Positions 9,028 to 17,485 of a stretch of DNA of 64,000 nt are shown here, one piece after another. The number at the start of each line of letters is the position of its first letter. Position 1 is the stretch's first letter. Source of the stretch: Halomonas ventosae. GTDB taxonomy: Bacteria; Pseudomonadota; Gammaproteobacteria; Pseudomonadales; Halomonadaceae. The notes beneath the pieces were generated by a model. It was given only the letters and a program-made list of their open reading frames with translations. It searched no databases and was not told the DNA's origin. Both the position numbers and the translations under genes were made by a program. Location: positions 1-64,000 of the forward strand of contig NZ_SNWH01000005.1 in the NCBI RefSeq assembly GCF_004361885.1. Reading direction: 5' to 3'.

Positions 9028-10887
9028 ATGTGGCCAGCCTTCTCTCTCAACCGCCCCATGCCCTGGGTGGCGCTTTCGGCCTTCACGGCCTGTATATGGC
9101 TGCCCGGCATACCGCTGCGCCTGGCTGCCGCCGCCGTGGTGGTCCTCGGCCTGGTGGATGCCTGGCGCCAGATACGTCTGGAGCACCAACGGGCACGCCT
9201 CGGTGAACAGGCCCTTTCGCTTTCGGAAGAGGGCGTTATCATCACCGATGCCGCTAATCGCATCCAGGCTGTCAACCCGGCCTTCACTCGGATTACTGGC
9301 TACGGCCTGGACGAGGTCCGCGGCCTCAATGCCAGTTCACTATCGGCGCCACGTCACGACAAGGCGTTCTTCGAGCGGTACTGGCAGGCCTTGCACGCGA
9401 CGGGCCGCTGGGAGGGGGAAATCTGGAACCGGCGCAAGCAGGGTGACGAGTATCCAGAATGGCTGCGCGTCCGCGTCGTCAGCGACGAGGCCGGCCGTAT
9501 CACCCACCATGTCTGCCTTTTCACCGATATCTCAATTCATAAGGCTCGCGAGCGCGATCTTCAGCGAATCGGCTTCGAGGATCCGCTTACCGGCCTGCCC
9601 AATCGCCGTCGCCTGCATGACCTGCTGGCCTCTCGCCTTCGCCATCTGCGAGCCGGCGAGAGCCTGGACATGGCGTTGATCGACATTGATGGCTTCAAGG
9701 AGATCAATGACGGTATCGGCGTTGAGCTCGGCGACCGGCTGCTCTCTCAGTTTGGGCAACGCCTGGCCAGGCATGCCGCTGGCGGTGTGGTCGGCCGACT
9801 GGGGGGTGATGAGTTTATGGTGATTCGCACCACGACTCACAGCGACCATGACAACTGGATCCAGGGGCTGCAGAACCACCTGGGCCAGCCCTTTGAGATC
9901 GACAAGCACAGCTTGCGACTGGGACTGACGATAGGCAGCTGCCGCTCTCCCGAAGATGGTCGAGAGTCCGGGGTGCTCTTCCAGCGGCTGGAGTCGGCGC
10001 TGTACAGCGCCAAGCGCAATGGTCGAAATCAGAGCCTGCGGTTTCGTCCTGCCTTGGATGTACAGGATAGCCCCCAGCTGGGGCTGCTCAACGAGCTTCG
10101 TAATGCACTGGCCGTCGGCGGCCAGCTGGAATTGCACTATCAGCCCCAGTACCGACTGGAAGATGACTGCCTGGTCGGCCTGGAGGCTCTGCTGCGATGG
10201 CGACATCCCCGAGATGGCATGATCTCTCCCGGCGATTTCATCCCTCTGGCCGAGCGTCACGGCCTGATGGCGACACTTGGCGACTGGGTCATCGACCAAT
10301 CCCTCGCCCAACTCGCTCACTGGCGGAGGAAGGGTATGCCCGAGACGATGGTGTGGATCAATATCTCGGCCATGCAGCTGTTTCAGGGTGACCTGGAAAC
10401 GGCCTTGGCTTCAGGCCTTGCCCGCCATGACCTGCCGGCTCGGCTGTTGGGACTCGAGCTGACGGAATCAGTCTTGCTCGACGAGCGTGCGGGCGATATC
10501 GCTCCGCGACTGGAGCGGCTGCGACAGCAAGGACACCGGATCGCCATCGATGATTTCGGCACCGGTTACTCCTCGCTGGGTTATCTCAAGCACCTCCCGC
10601 TGGACAAACTCAAGCTGGATCGTGCCTTTATTAAGGAGCTGCCCGATGATCGCGCCGATGCGGCGATCGTCTGTGCTGTCTTGGCCATGGCTCGTGGGCT
10701 CGAACTCGAGGTGATTGCCGAAGGCGTCGAGACCGAGGCCCAAAGAGACTTCCTGTTGGCCCAAGGGTGTGCCCAGGTTCAGGGCTTTTTCTACGCCCGG
10801 CCCATGGCCGCGTCGCTCATCGAGGCCCAGTGGCGTGAGCAGGCCTTAGCGGGCCAGGGTAAACCTCTTGCCCAGGCGACAGCTTAA
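9028..10887 (+). CDS. PAS-GGDEF-EAL dual-domain c-di-GMP enzyme
   Basis: A 619-residue membrane-anchored protein for c-di-GMP turnover. Hydrophobic helices lie at about 10-50 and a PAS domain at about 60-170. The GGDEF domain has an intact GGDEF at 259-263, but the RxxD inhibitory site is absent (AAGG at that place). The EAL domain begins GLEALLRW (386-388). It retains the NIS, ELTE, DDFGTG, KLD, EGVET and QGF motifs needed for phosphodiesterase activity. Both domains therefore look catalytically competent. Its 3' end overlaps the convergent DUF2878 gene by 42 bp. The upstream sigma-28-like promoter suggests expression with late flagellar genes. Confidence 0.93.
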   Translation: MWPAFSLNRPMPWVALSAFTACIWLPGIPLRLAAAAVVVLGLVDAWRQIRLEHQRARLGEQALSLSEEGVIITDAANRIQAVNPAFTRITGYGLDEVRGLNASSLSAPRHDKAFFERYWQALHATGRWEGEIWNRRKQGDEYPEWLRVRVVSDEAGRITHHVCLFTDISIHKARERDLQRIGFEDPLTGLPNRRRLHDLLASRLRHLRAGESLDMALIDIDGFKEINDGIGVELGDRLLSQFGQRLARHAAGGVVGRLGGDEFMVIRTTTHSDHDNWIQGLQNHLGQPFEIDKHSLRLGLTIGSCRSPEDGRESGVLFQRLESALYSAKRNGRNQSLRFRPALDVQDSPQLGLLNELRNALAVGGQLELHYQPQYRLEDDCLVGLEALLRWRHPRDGMISPGDFIPLAERHGLMATLGDWVIDQSLAQLAHWRRKGMPETMVWINISAMQLFQGDLETALASGLARHDLPARLLGLELTESVLLDERAGDIAPRLERLRQQGHRIAIDDFGTGYSSLGYLKHLPLDKLKLDRAFIKELPDDRADAAIVCAVLAMARGLELEVIAEGVETEAQRDFLLAQGCAQVQGFFYARPMAASLIEAQWREQALAGQGKPLAQATA

Positions 10888-11364
10888 GATCAGACAGATC
10901 AGCGCCCAGGCGAGCGCCTCGGCAGGTAGCAGCCAGGGCGCTAGCTTGACCCCGGCGAGGCGGGCGCCAGCATAGTAGGAGAGCGGCCCACTGGTGGCGC
11001 CACCGAGCATGGCCAGCCAGGGATACTGCCACAGCCAGGCCAGCGAGTGGTGGACAAGGGTGGCGAACAACGGCCAGAGCAGCCACAGCCAGATCGGCAT
11101 GATCGGACGCATACCGAGCGGGTCGGCGAAATCGAAACCACCGGCCAGCGCCAGGCCGCCGTCGATGGCCAGCCCCAGCATGGCGAAGCCTGCCAGCCAG
11201 CGCCACTCCCCGGGACGCGCCAGCCAGGCCAGGTGCAGAGTGACAATCACCGCGACTATCAGCAGGCCGATGCGCGTGCCGCCCAGCACGCAGGCGAACC
11301 AGCCGGCCTGGAAGGCGGCTAGGTTGGCGAGCAGTTTCACGGCGCTGTCGGGCAGGGTGGCCAT
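10846..11364 (-). CDS. DUF2878 family membrane protein
   Basis: A 172-residue inner-membrane protein with about five hydrophobic helices and the tract GGATSGPLSYYAGARLAG, typical of DUF2878. Its biochemical role is unknown. It is the last gene of the light-stress-like cluster and follows the Cfa-like gene, an association seen in other gammaproteobacteria. ATG 11364 was chosen; a GTG at 11373 that overlaps the Cfa-like stop codon as GTGA is an equally possible, coupled start. Its last 42 bp overlap the convergent GGDEF-EAL gene. Confidence 0.75.
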   Translation of the reverse strand: MATLPDSAVKLLANLAAFQAGWFACVLGGTRIGLLIVAVIVTLHLAWLARPGEWRWLAGFAMLGLAIDGGLALAGGFDFADPLGMRPIMPIWLWLLWPLFATLVHHSLAWLWQYPWLAMLGGATSGPLSYYAGARLAGVKLAPWLLPAEALAWALICLILSCRLGKRFTLAR

Positions 11365-11369
11365 CGCGG

Positions 11370-12638
11370 TCACACCGCCCCGGTGAGCGGCGCCGGCCGG
11401 GCGCCGGGCTTGGCCAGCAGCAACTGGCAAGTGCCGATGGTGCGCTCCAGGAAGCCGCCCTCGCAGTAGCAGAGGTAGTAGCGCCACATGCGGATGAAGC
11501 GTTCGTCATAACCGAGCCGGCGCACGGTCTCAAGGTTGGCTTCGAAGCGGTGGCGCCACTCGCGCAGGGTGCGCGCATAGTGCAGGCCGATCTCGTTCAG
11601 GGCGATGACGTTGAGTGAGGTATGGCGTGTCAGACCATCGAGGATGGCGTGGTGCGAGGGCAGGAAGCCCCCCGGGAAGATATGACGCTTGATGAAGTCC
11701 ATCTCGCGTTTGGCCGCCTCGTAGCGCTGGTCACGAATGGTGATCGCCTGCAGCATGGCCTGGCCGTCATCGGTGAGCAGCCGGTCCAGGGTTGCCAGAT
11801 AGGTGGTCAGGTACTGGTGGCCCACCGCCTCGATCATCTCCACCGAGATCAAGCGGTCGTACCGACCGGAAAGCTCGCGGTAGTCCTGCTGGAGCAGGGT
11901 GATGCGCTCACCCAGCCCCTCCTCCGCGATGCGCTGTGCCGTGAAGGCGCGCTGCTCGGCGGAAAGGGTGGTGGTGGTCACACAGCAGCCGCGGGTCTTC
12001 GCCGCATGGATGGCCAGCCCACCCCAGCCGGTGCCGATCTCCAGCAGGTGGTGATGGGGCTGGACATCAAGTGTCTCGAGCATCAGGTCGAGCTTGTGGG
12101 TCGAGGCCTCTTCCAGGCTTGCCTCGGCGTGGGGGAATACCGCGCTGGAGTACATGCGGTGGTCCTGGTCGAGGAAGGTGGCGAACAGCGCATTGCCGAT
12201 GTCGTAGTGGGCGGCGATGTTGCGCTTCGAGCCGCGCAGGCTGTTGCGCTGCAGGCCATACAAGGCGCTCAGCAGCCAGCGCCCGAGACGCGCCGGGCCA
12301 TTCTCGATCTCGCCGTTGACCCGCTCGAGGTTGCTGGCGAACAGCCGCACCAGGGTTACCGGGTCGTCGGCATCCCAGTCGCCGTCCATGTAGGCCTCGG
12401 CGGCGCCGACGGTGCCGCCCAGGGCCAGGCGCTTCCACGCCCGGTGGTGGCGCACTACCAGGGTCGCCTGCAACGGCCCTCCCTGGCCCAAAGTGTGGCG
12501 TTGGTGGCCGTCGATCAGAATGAGATTACCGCCCTCCAGGCGATCGAGCTGGGCCAGCACCCGCGGCTTGAGCCAGCGGGTCAGGCGGTCGCCTTCGGGG
12601 GCCAGGGGGCGGGCGGTGGCGGAGCGAAGGGTGTTCAC
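11370..12638 (-). CDS. Cfa-like SAM-dependent fatty-acyl methyltransferase
   Basis: A 422-residue methyltransferase of the cyclopropane fatty acid synthase family, acting on unsaturated phospholipid acyl chains. Visible motifs are AAHYDIGNALF, the SAM-binding LLEIGTGWGGLA, SVEMIEAVGHQY and FIKRHIFPGG. Where E. coli Cfa has the LLHTIG bicarbonate-binding stretch, this protein reads MLQAIT, with Gln in place of His. It therefore belongs to the Cfa-like branch found in light and singlet-oxygen clusters. It could make a methylated or furan-precursor acyl chain rather than a cyclopropane; that is inference. It starts with GTG 12638 overlapping the DUF1365 stop (GTGA). Confidence 0.85.
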   Translation of the reverse strand: MNTLRSATARPLAPEGDRLTRWLKPRVLAQLDRLEGGNLILIDGHQRHTLGQGGPLQATLVVRHHRAWKRLALGGTVGAAEAYMDGDWDADDPVTLVRLFASNLERVNGEIENGPARLGRWLLSALYGLQRNSLRGSKRNIAAHYDIGNALFATFLDQDHRMYSSAVFPHAEASLEEASTHKLDLMLETLDVQPHHHLLEIGTGWGGLAIHAAKTRGCCVTTTTLSAEQRAFTAQRIAEEGLGERITLLQQDYRELSGRYDRLISVEMIEAVGHQYLTTYLATLDRLLTDDGQAMLQAITIRDQRYEAAKREMDFIKRHIFPGGFLPSHHAILDGLTRHTSLNVIALNEIGLHYARTLREWRHRFEANLETVRRLGYDERFIRMWRYYLCYCEGGFLERTIGTCQLLLAKPGARPAPLTGAV

Positions 12639-13426
12639 GGCGAGCTCTCCTCACGGGAAGGGGGATCGTGGCCAGGGTGGTCATGGACGGGAACGCGCTT
12701 GAGCCACAGCCGCAACGCCTCGAGGTGGATGCCGGCGAGGGTCTTGAGGCTCATCCACGGCTGGCGGGCCAGGGTCGCCAGCAGTACCGCGCGGGTCGCC
12801 GGGCGAGCTCGCAGCGACAGGGTTGCATCGAAGTGGCGCTCACCGTCCTTCCAGTTCTCCATGTGCATCGACAGGGTCTCGCCCGGGGTGTCGAAGCGCC
12901 AGCGGTAGGTCATGTCCATGGGGTTGAAGGGCGAGACGTGCATGACCTTGTCGAACTCGGCGACATGGCCACGGCGGCCAGGCGTCACGGCGCAGGCATA
13001 GCGGGTGCGCTCCCCCCAGGGCGTGTTGCTTACCTCGCCGAGCACCGCGCGCAGCTCGCCGCGAGCATCGTAGGCGTAGTAGAGCGAGACCGGGTTGAAG
13101 CCCAGCCCCAGGGTGCGCAGCTGGGTCAGCACGCAGATACGCCCGTCGGGGGCGCTGCCCAGCTGGCGCACCAGCTCCTCATGCACTGCCTGCTTGAGGG
13201 GGCGGTCGTGTGACGCCTGATCGTCGCTGAGATAGTCCTCGCGGCGAAAGCGCGCCAGGGCCGGGCGCCGCGCGCTGAAGCCGGGCACGCCGTCGAACAG
13301 CACCGGGAGCTCGTCAAGGTCGAGCCAGGCCATCCACAGGCTATACTCGAAGGCATGGGCCCGCGGCAGCAAGCGGCGATGACGCAGGGTGCCGCGGTAA
13401 ATGCGCGAGCGTGGCGAATGGATCAT
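12635..13426 (-). CDS. DUF1365 domain-containing protein
   Basis: A 263-residue member of DUF1365, with the conserved FNPVSLYYAYD, EVSNTPWGERTRY and KVMHVSPFNPMDM segments. Family members stand next to an FAD amine oxidase-like gene and a Cfa-like gene in many bacteria and probably act in the same lipid modification. The mechanism is unknown. The frame stays open for 234 codons upstream inside the neighbouring flavoprotein gene. The start at MIHSPRSRIYRG (13426) was chosen by family alignment and because it gives a 4-bp overlap with the upstream gene. Confidence 0.85.
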   Translation of the reverse strand: MIHSPRSRIYRGTLRHRRLLPRAHAFEYSLWMAWLDLDELPVLFDGVPGFSARRPALARFRREDYLSDDQASHDRPLKQAVHEELVRQLGSAPDGRICVLTQLRTLGLGFNPVSLYYAYDARGELRAVLGEVSNTPWGERTRYACAVTPGRRGHVAEFDKVMHVSPFNPMDMTYRWRFDTPGETLSMHMENWKDGERHFDATLSLRARPATRAVLLATLARQPWMSLKTLAGIHLEALRLWLKRVPVHDHPGHDPPSREESSP

Positions 13427-14778
13427 GCCACCTGCTCCTCGCTGGTTGCGTCGGGCATGGGCGGTTGTCCCTCGCGGCGGTCGTTCTCGTCGCAGCCCAG
13501 GGCGCGGGCCACGCGCAGCGCACTCCACACGCCATCCTCGTGGAAGCCATTGCGCCAGTAGGCGCCACAGTAGTGGGTGCGGCGCTCGGGCCCGGAGATC
13601 TCGGCGTGGCGCGCCTGGGCCGCCTGGCCGGCCAGGGTGAACTGCGGGTGAGCATAGGTATAGCGGCCCAGCACCTTGGCCGGGTCGATGGCGGCGCTGT
13701 CGTTGAGGGTCACGCAGAAGGTCTGCGAAGCGCTGAGGCGCTGCAGGATGTTCATGTTGTAGGTCACCGAGACCCGAGCGTTGTCGCCGCGGCCATCCAG
13801 CCGGTAGTTCCAGCTTGCCCAGGCGCGCCGGCGGCGCGGCAGCAACCGGGTGTCGGTATGCAGCACCACCTCGTTGTCCTGATAGGGCAGCGCAGCGAGG
13901 ATCTCGCGTTCGGCGGCGCTCGGGTCGTCGAGCATGGCCAGCGCCTGGTCGGCGTGGCAGGCCAGCACCACCTGATCGAAGGCCTGGATGCCGCTCGCGG
14001 TGCGTACTTCTACCCAGTCGGCATGGCGGCGCACGCCGAGGACCGGGGTGGCCAGGTGGATGCGGCCGGCACAGGGCGCGGTCAGCGCCGGGATGTAGCG
14101 GCGCGAGCCGCCCACCAGGGTGTGCCACTGGGGACGCTGGTTGACCGACAGCAGGCCGTGATGGTGGAAGAAGCGCACGAAAAACAGCAGCGGGAAGTCG
14201 CGCAGGTCACGGATGCTGGCCGACCAGATCGCCGCACCCATGGGCAGCAGATAGTGATGCTGGAAGTCGTCCCCGAAGCTATTGTCCGCCAGCCAGGCGC
14301 CCAGCGTCATGGCCGGGTCGAGCCGGCCCTCTTCCAGCGCTCGGCTCGCCTCGCGATTGAAACGCAGGATATCGCGCAGCAGGCGATGGAAGCGGGGACG
14401 CAGCAGGTTGCGTCGCTGGGCGAACAGGCTCGCCAGGGTGTGGCCGTTGTACTCGAAGTCGTGTGCGGTCTGATGCACCGAGAAGCTCATCTCAGTGGGC
14501 TGGCTGGCGATGCCGAGCCGCGCCAGCAGGCGCTGGAAATGCGGATAGGTCCAGTCGTTGAAGACGATAAAGCCGGTATCTATCGCATGTTTCCGCCCTT
14601 CCAGCTCGACATCGACGGTGGCGGTATGCCCGCCCAGGCGGTCGGCGGCCTCGAAAAGCGTCACCTCGTGGCGGCTCGACAGATACCAGCCAGCGGCCAT
14701 GCCGCCGATGCCGCTGCCGATCACGGCGATGCGCTGGGCGGTGACGCGTGGCGGTGACGCTGAGAACGAGGCGTTCAT
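13423..14778 (-). CDS. FAD-dependent amine oxidase-like flavoprotein
   Basis: A 451-residue flavoprotein of the amine oxidase / phytoene desaturase-like fold. The N-terminal dinucleotide-binding motif is GSGIGGMAAGWYL (about 21-33), followed by FEAADRLGGHTATV. The C-terminal HYCGAYWRNGFHEDG closes the FAD site. It stands between an SDR gene and DUF1365, overlapping both by 4 bp (ATGA), so the three are translationally coupled. In this context it most likely oxidises a lipid chain made by the Cfa-like enzyme rather than an amine. Confidence 0.85.
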   Translation of the reverse strand: MNASFSASPPRVTAQRIAVIGSGIGGMAAGWYLSSRHEVTLFEAADRLGGHTATVDVELEGRKHAIDTGFIVFNDWTYPHFQRLLARLGIASQPTEMSFSVHQTAHDFEYNGHTLASLFAQRRNLLRPRFHRLLRDILRFNREASRALEEGRLDPAMTLGAWLADNSFGDDFQHHYLLPMGAAIWSASIRDLRDFPLLFFVRFFHHHGLLSVNQRPQWHTLVGGSRRYIPALTAPCAGRIHLATPVLGVRRHADWVEVRTASGIQAFDQVVLACHADQALAMLDDPSAAEREILAALPYQDNEVVLHTDTRLLPRRRRAWASWNYRLDGRGDNARVSVTYNMNILQRLSASQTFCVTLNDSAAIDPAKVLGRYTYAHPQFTLAGQAAQARHAEISGPERRTHYCGAYWRNGFHEDGVWSALRVARALGCDENDRREGQPPMPDATSEEQVA

Positions 14779-15569
14779 GAACGAGTCTCCGGTGTGGTGC
14801 CCTGACGGGATAGGCGCAGCCCCAGGCGATGGCGCAGCTGCGCTGGCAGGATGCCCGCCAACTTGACCAGCAGCGTGAAGCGTCGCGGGAAGTGGATATC
14901 CAGGCGGCGACTGGCGAGGCCCGAGAGGATCGTCGTGGCCGCCGCGTCGGCGCTCACCCGCAAGGGCATGGCGAAGTCGTTGCGCTCGGTCAGCGGGGTC
15001 TTGACGAAGCCGGGGTGGATGAGGCTCACGTCGATGCCCTCGGTGGCCAGATCCAGGCGCAACGACTCCAGAAAGTGGCTCAGCGCGGCCTTGGAGGCGC
15101 CGTAGGCCTCGGCCCGGGGCAGCGGCAGGTAGGCCGCTGCGCTGGAGGTGGCGGCGAGCAGCGGTCGCCCGCCCTCGGCACGGGCCCGGCGCAGCAGGGG
15201 CAGGGCGGCTTCGACGCCGTAGATGGCACCGAAGAAGTTGGGCGCGAAGACCCGCTCGATCAGCTCGACATCGAAGTCGCGGGCATCCAGGTACTCGCAG
15301 GTCCCGGCATTGAGGATCACCAAATCCAGCCCCCCGAAGGCCGCGTCCAGCCGCTCGCCGACCAGGCGCACGGCCTGGCGGTCGGTCACGTCCAGCGGCA
15401 GCGGCAGGGCGTTGTCATGGCCGTCGCAGAGCTCGGCCAGGGCCGATTCGCTGCGCGCACTCAGCGCCACCCGGTGCCCCGCCTCCAGCAGGCGTTCGGC
15501 CAGGGCACGGCCGATGCCCGAGCTGGCCCCGGTCAGCCAGATGCGCTGCCTGTCGCTCGCGGTGCTCAT
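14775..15569 (-). CDS. Short-chain dehydrogenase/reductase
   Basis: A 264-residue classical SDR with cofactor motif TGASSGIG (about 14-21), structural NAG at about 91, and catalytic Tyr/Lys in YGASK (about 155-159) after a TSSAAAY serine region. It uses NAD(H) or NADP(H). The substrate is unknown; the cluster context suggests a lipid or aldehyde. It is the fourth-to-last gene before DUF1365 and Cfa-like and overlaps the following flavoprotein by 4 bp. Confidence 0.9.
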   Translation of the reverse strand: MSTASDRQRIWLTGASSGIGRALAERLLEAGHRVALSARSESALAELCDGHDNALPLPLDVTDRQAVRLVGERLDAAFGGLDLVILNAGTCEYLDARDFDVELIERVFAPNFFGAIYGVEAALPLLRRARAEGGRPLLAATSSAAAYLPLPRAEAYGASKAALSHFLESLRLDLATEGIDVSLIHPGFVKTPLTERNDFAMPLRVSADAAATTILSGLASRRLDIHFPRRFTLLVKLAGILPAQLRHRLGLRLSRQGTTPETRS

Positions 15570-15591
15570 GATCTCGCCCTCCTCGGGGCCG

Positions 15592-16026
15592 TCAGCGGCC
15601 CAGTTGTCGCTTTACCAGTCGTATCGCGCTTCCCAGCAAAGGCAGTCGCTCATAGAGCAGGGCACCGACGTCGAAGTAGTCGCGGTGCCTGGCCACCCGC
15701 CCGTCCTGCGCGATGCAAAGGTGCGAGCAACCCTCGACATCCACCTGGCGAGCGCCGTTAAGACGCGGATGCACCAAATGCATCGTCCAGGTGACGAATG
15801 CCGTGTCGTGCTGGCGCAGGGTCTCGTGAAAGGTGAAGCGACACGATGTCACGTTGTCGTACAGGGTCGCGAAGTAGGCTTTTAGCGCTTCTCTGCCACG
15901 TATGTGGTGCAGTGGATCGATGAATTCCACGTCTTCAGTATATACATCGTATAACTTGACTGTACAGTTCTTGTCTAGTTTATTGAAGAAGGCACAGAAG
16001 GCCTCCAGGTCTGCTGGCGGTTGCAT
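15592..16026 (-). CDS. NTF2/SnoaL-like protein
   Basis: A 144-residue single-domain protein of the nuclear transport factor 2-like (SnoaL) fold. It begins MQPPADLEAFCAFFNKLD and has DVEFIDPLHHIRGREALK and CSHLCIAQDGRVARHRDYFD. The family binds small hydrophobic ligands or acts as a lyase/isomerase; no specific role can be given. Codons 14-30 are unusually AT-rich for this genome and contain a promoter-like sequence, described separately. It lies between the photolyase and SDR genes. Confidence 0.8.
   Translation of the reverse strand: MQPPADLEAFCAFFNKLDKNCTVKLYDVYTEDVEFIDPLHHIRGREALKAYFATLYDNVTSCRFTFHETLRQHDTAFVTWTMHLVHPRLNGARQVDVEGCSHLCIAQDGRVARHRDYFDVGALLYERLPLLGSAIRLVKRQLGR
15949..15977 (-). 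promoter_or_regulatory. Putative internal promoter with TGTACA in the spacer
   Basis: Inside the NTF2-like gene, read on the minus strand: TAGACA (15972-15977), 17 bp, TTATAC (15949-15954). The palindrome TGTACA (15961-15966) lies in the spacer and a TGTATA follows about 20 bp from it. MerR-family operators often lie between -35 and -10. It could drive SDR to DUF2878 separately from the upstream genes. Confidence 0.35.
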
Positions 16027-16053
16027 GGCAGGGTCTCTCTTGTTGGCGGGGTA

Positions 16054-17472
16054 TCAGTCGTCGTTAAGGGCCTTGAAGGCTTCCAGGGCGCGGGCCCGGG
16101 CGGCCCGGTGGTCAACGATGGGGGGCGGGTAGTCGACTTTGCGCCGCAGGTCGATCGAAGGCGCATGGCGGGCCTTCGTCGGCAGTTCGGCGAGCTCTGG
16201 CAGCCACTCGGCGATGAAGTGTCCCGTGGGGTCGAAGCGCGTCGCTTGGGTGGTGGGATTGAAGAGGCGGAAGTAGGGAGCGGCATCGGTGCCGGTGGAG
16301 GCCGCCCACTGCCAGCCACCGTTGTTGGCGCAGAACTCGCCATCCACCAGGTGGCGCAGGAAGAAGGCCTCGCCGTGGCGCCAGTCGATCAGCAGGTGCT
16401 TGGCGAGGAACATGGCGGTGACCATGCGCAGGCGGTTGTGCATCCAACCGGTGGCGACCAGCTGGCGCATGGCGGCATCGACGAGCGGATAGCCGGTGCG
16501 CCCCTGGCACCAGGCGGCGAAGCCGGTCTCGTCGTCGCGCCAGGCGAGTCGCTCGGTGTGGCGCTGGAAGGGGCGATGGCGACAGACCCGCGGGAAGCCG
16601 ACGGCCACGTGGCGGTAGAACTCCCGCCATACCAGCTCATTGACCCAAGCGCTGAGCCCGGCGTCGCCCTCGGCCAGGGCGCCGTCGTTGTCGGCCAGCA
16701 CGGCCTGCAGGCACTGGCGGTGGGAGATCATGCCCAGCGCCAGGTACGGGGAGAGCTCGCTGGTGCGGCGGATCGCCGGGAAGTCGCGCTGTGCGGCGTA
16801 GTGGCGAGCCCGGAAGCGCAGGAAGCGTTCCAGGCGGTCGGCGGCGGGCCCTTCTCCGGCGGGCCACTGTCGGCCGTCGATGGGTGAGTCGGCAAGGGCG
16901 GGGAGCTCGGGTAGCGGGTCGGAGGCGATGGAGGGCCGCGCCTGGGGCGGCGGGGTGTCGTGCAAGGAGATCCGCGCGGGTGTCAGCGCGCGGTGCCAGG
17001 CCCGGGCGAAAGGCGTGAAGACCCCGTAGTAGTCGCCCTTGCCGGTGCGCAGCTCGCCCGGGGCGAAGGCCACGGCGTCATGGTGGCCCTGGGCGGTGAG
17101 ACCCGCGGCGTCGAAAGCCTCGATCACCGCGGCATCGCGGGACAGCTCGTCCACCGGGTATTCGCGATTAAAGTGCAGGGATCTGGCGCCGGTCTCCCGG
17201 GCGATGGTCAGCAGGGTCGCTGGCGCTTCGTCGAAGTCATCGATGTCGCGGTGCAGCAGGGGAATCCCCAGATCCTCCAGGCTCTCGGCCAGGGCGGCCA
17301 CGCCGCGGCCCCAGAAGTCGAGCTTGTTGGCGCCGTGGCCGTGGCGCTGCCAGTGCGGCAGGCTGCGCAGGAAGACGGCGACCACCGGCCCCTGTCGAGT
17401 GGCCGCCGCCAGGGCGGTGTTGTCGTGGATGCGCAGGTCGCTGCGGAACCAGACCATCACGGGGTGGGACAT
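16054..17472 (-). CDS. phrB: Deoxyribodipyrimidine photolyase
   Basis: Light-driven repair of cyclobutane pyrimidine dimers, with FAD as catalyst and a folate-type antenna. The 472-residue product has the same length as E. coli PhrB. The N-terminal antenna domain begins PVMVWFRSDLRIHDNTALAAA. The FAD-binding half carries WVNELVWREFYRHV, GRTGYPLVDAAMRQL, MHNRLRMVTAMFL and the closing NNGGWQWAASTGTDAAPYFR. The start at MSHPVMVWF was preferred over an ATG 22 codons upstream. It follows the MerR regulator by 13 bp, a standard pairing in light-inducible clusters. Confidence 0.96.
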   Translation of the reverse strand: MSHPVMVWFRSDLRIHDNTALAAATRQGPVVAVFLRSLPHWQRHGHGANKLDFWGRGVAALAESLEDLGIPLLHRDIDDFDEAPATLLTIARETGARSLHFNREYPVDELSRDAAVIEAFDAAGLTAQGHHDAVAFAPGELRTGKGDYYGVFTPFARAWHRALTPARISLHDTPPPQARPSIASDPLPELPALADSPIDGRQWPAGEGPAADRLERFLRFRARHYAAQRDFPAIRRTSELSPYLALGMISHRQCLQAVLADNDGALAEGDAGLSAWVNELVWREFYRHVAVGFPRVCRHRPFQRHTERLAWRDDETGFAAWCQGRTGYPLVDAAMRQLVATGWMHNRLRMVTAMFLAKHLLIDWRHGEAFFLRHLVDGEFCANNGGWQWAASTGTDAAPYFRLFNPTTQATRFDPTGHFIAEWLPELAELPTKARHAPSIDLRRKVDYPPPIVDHRAARARALEAFKALNDD

Positions 17473-17485
17473 AGGCGGCTCCGGT

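Noticed and set aside
12635..14128. A 497-residue version of the DUF1365 protein
   Set aside because: The first 234 codons lie in the wrong frame of the flavoprotein gene and are Pro/Arg-rich; homology starts at the ATG at 13426.
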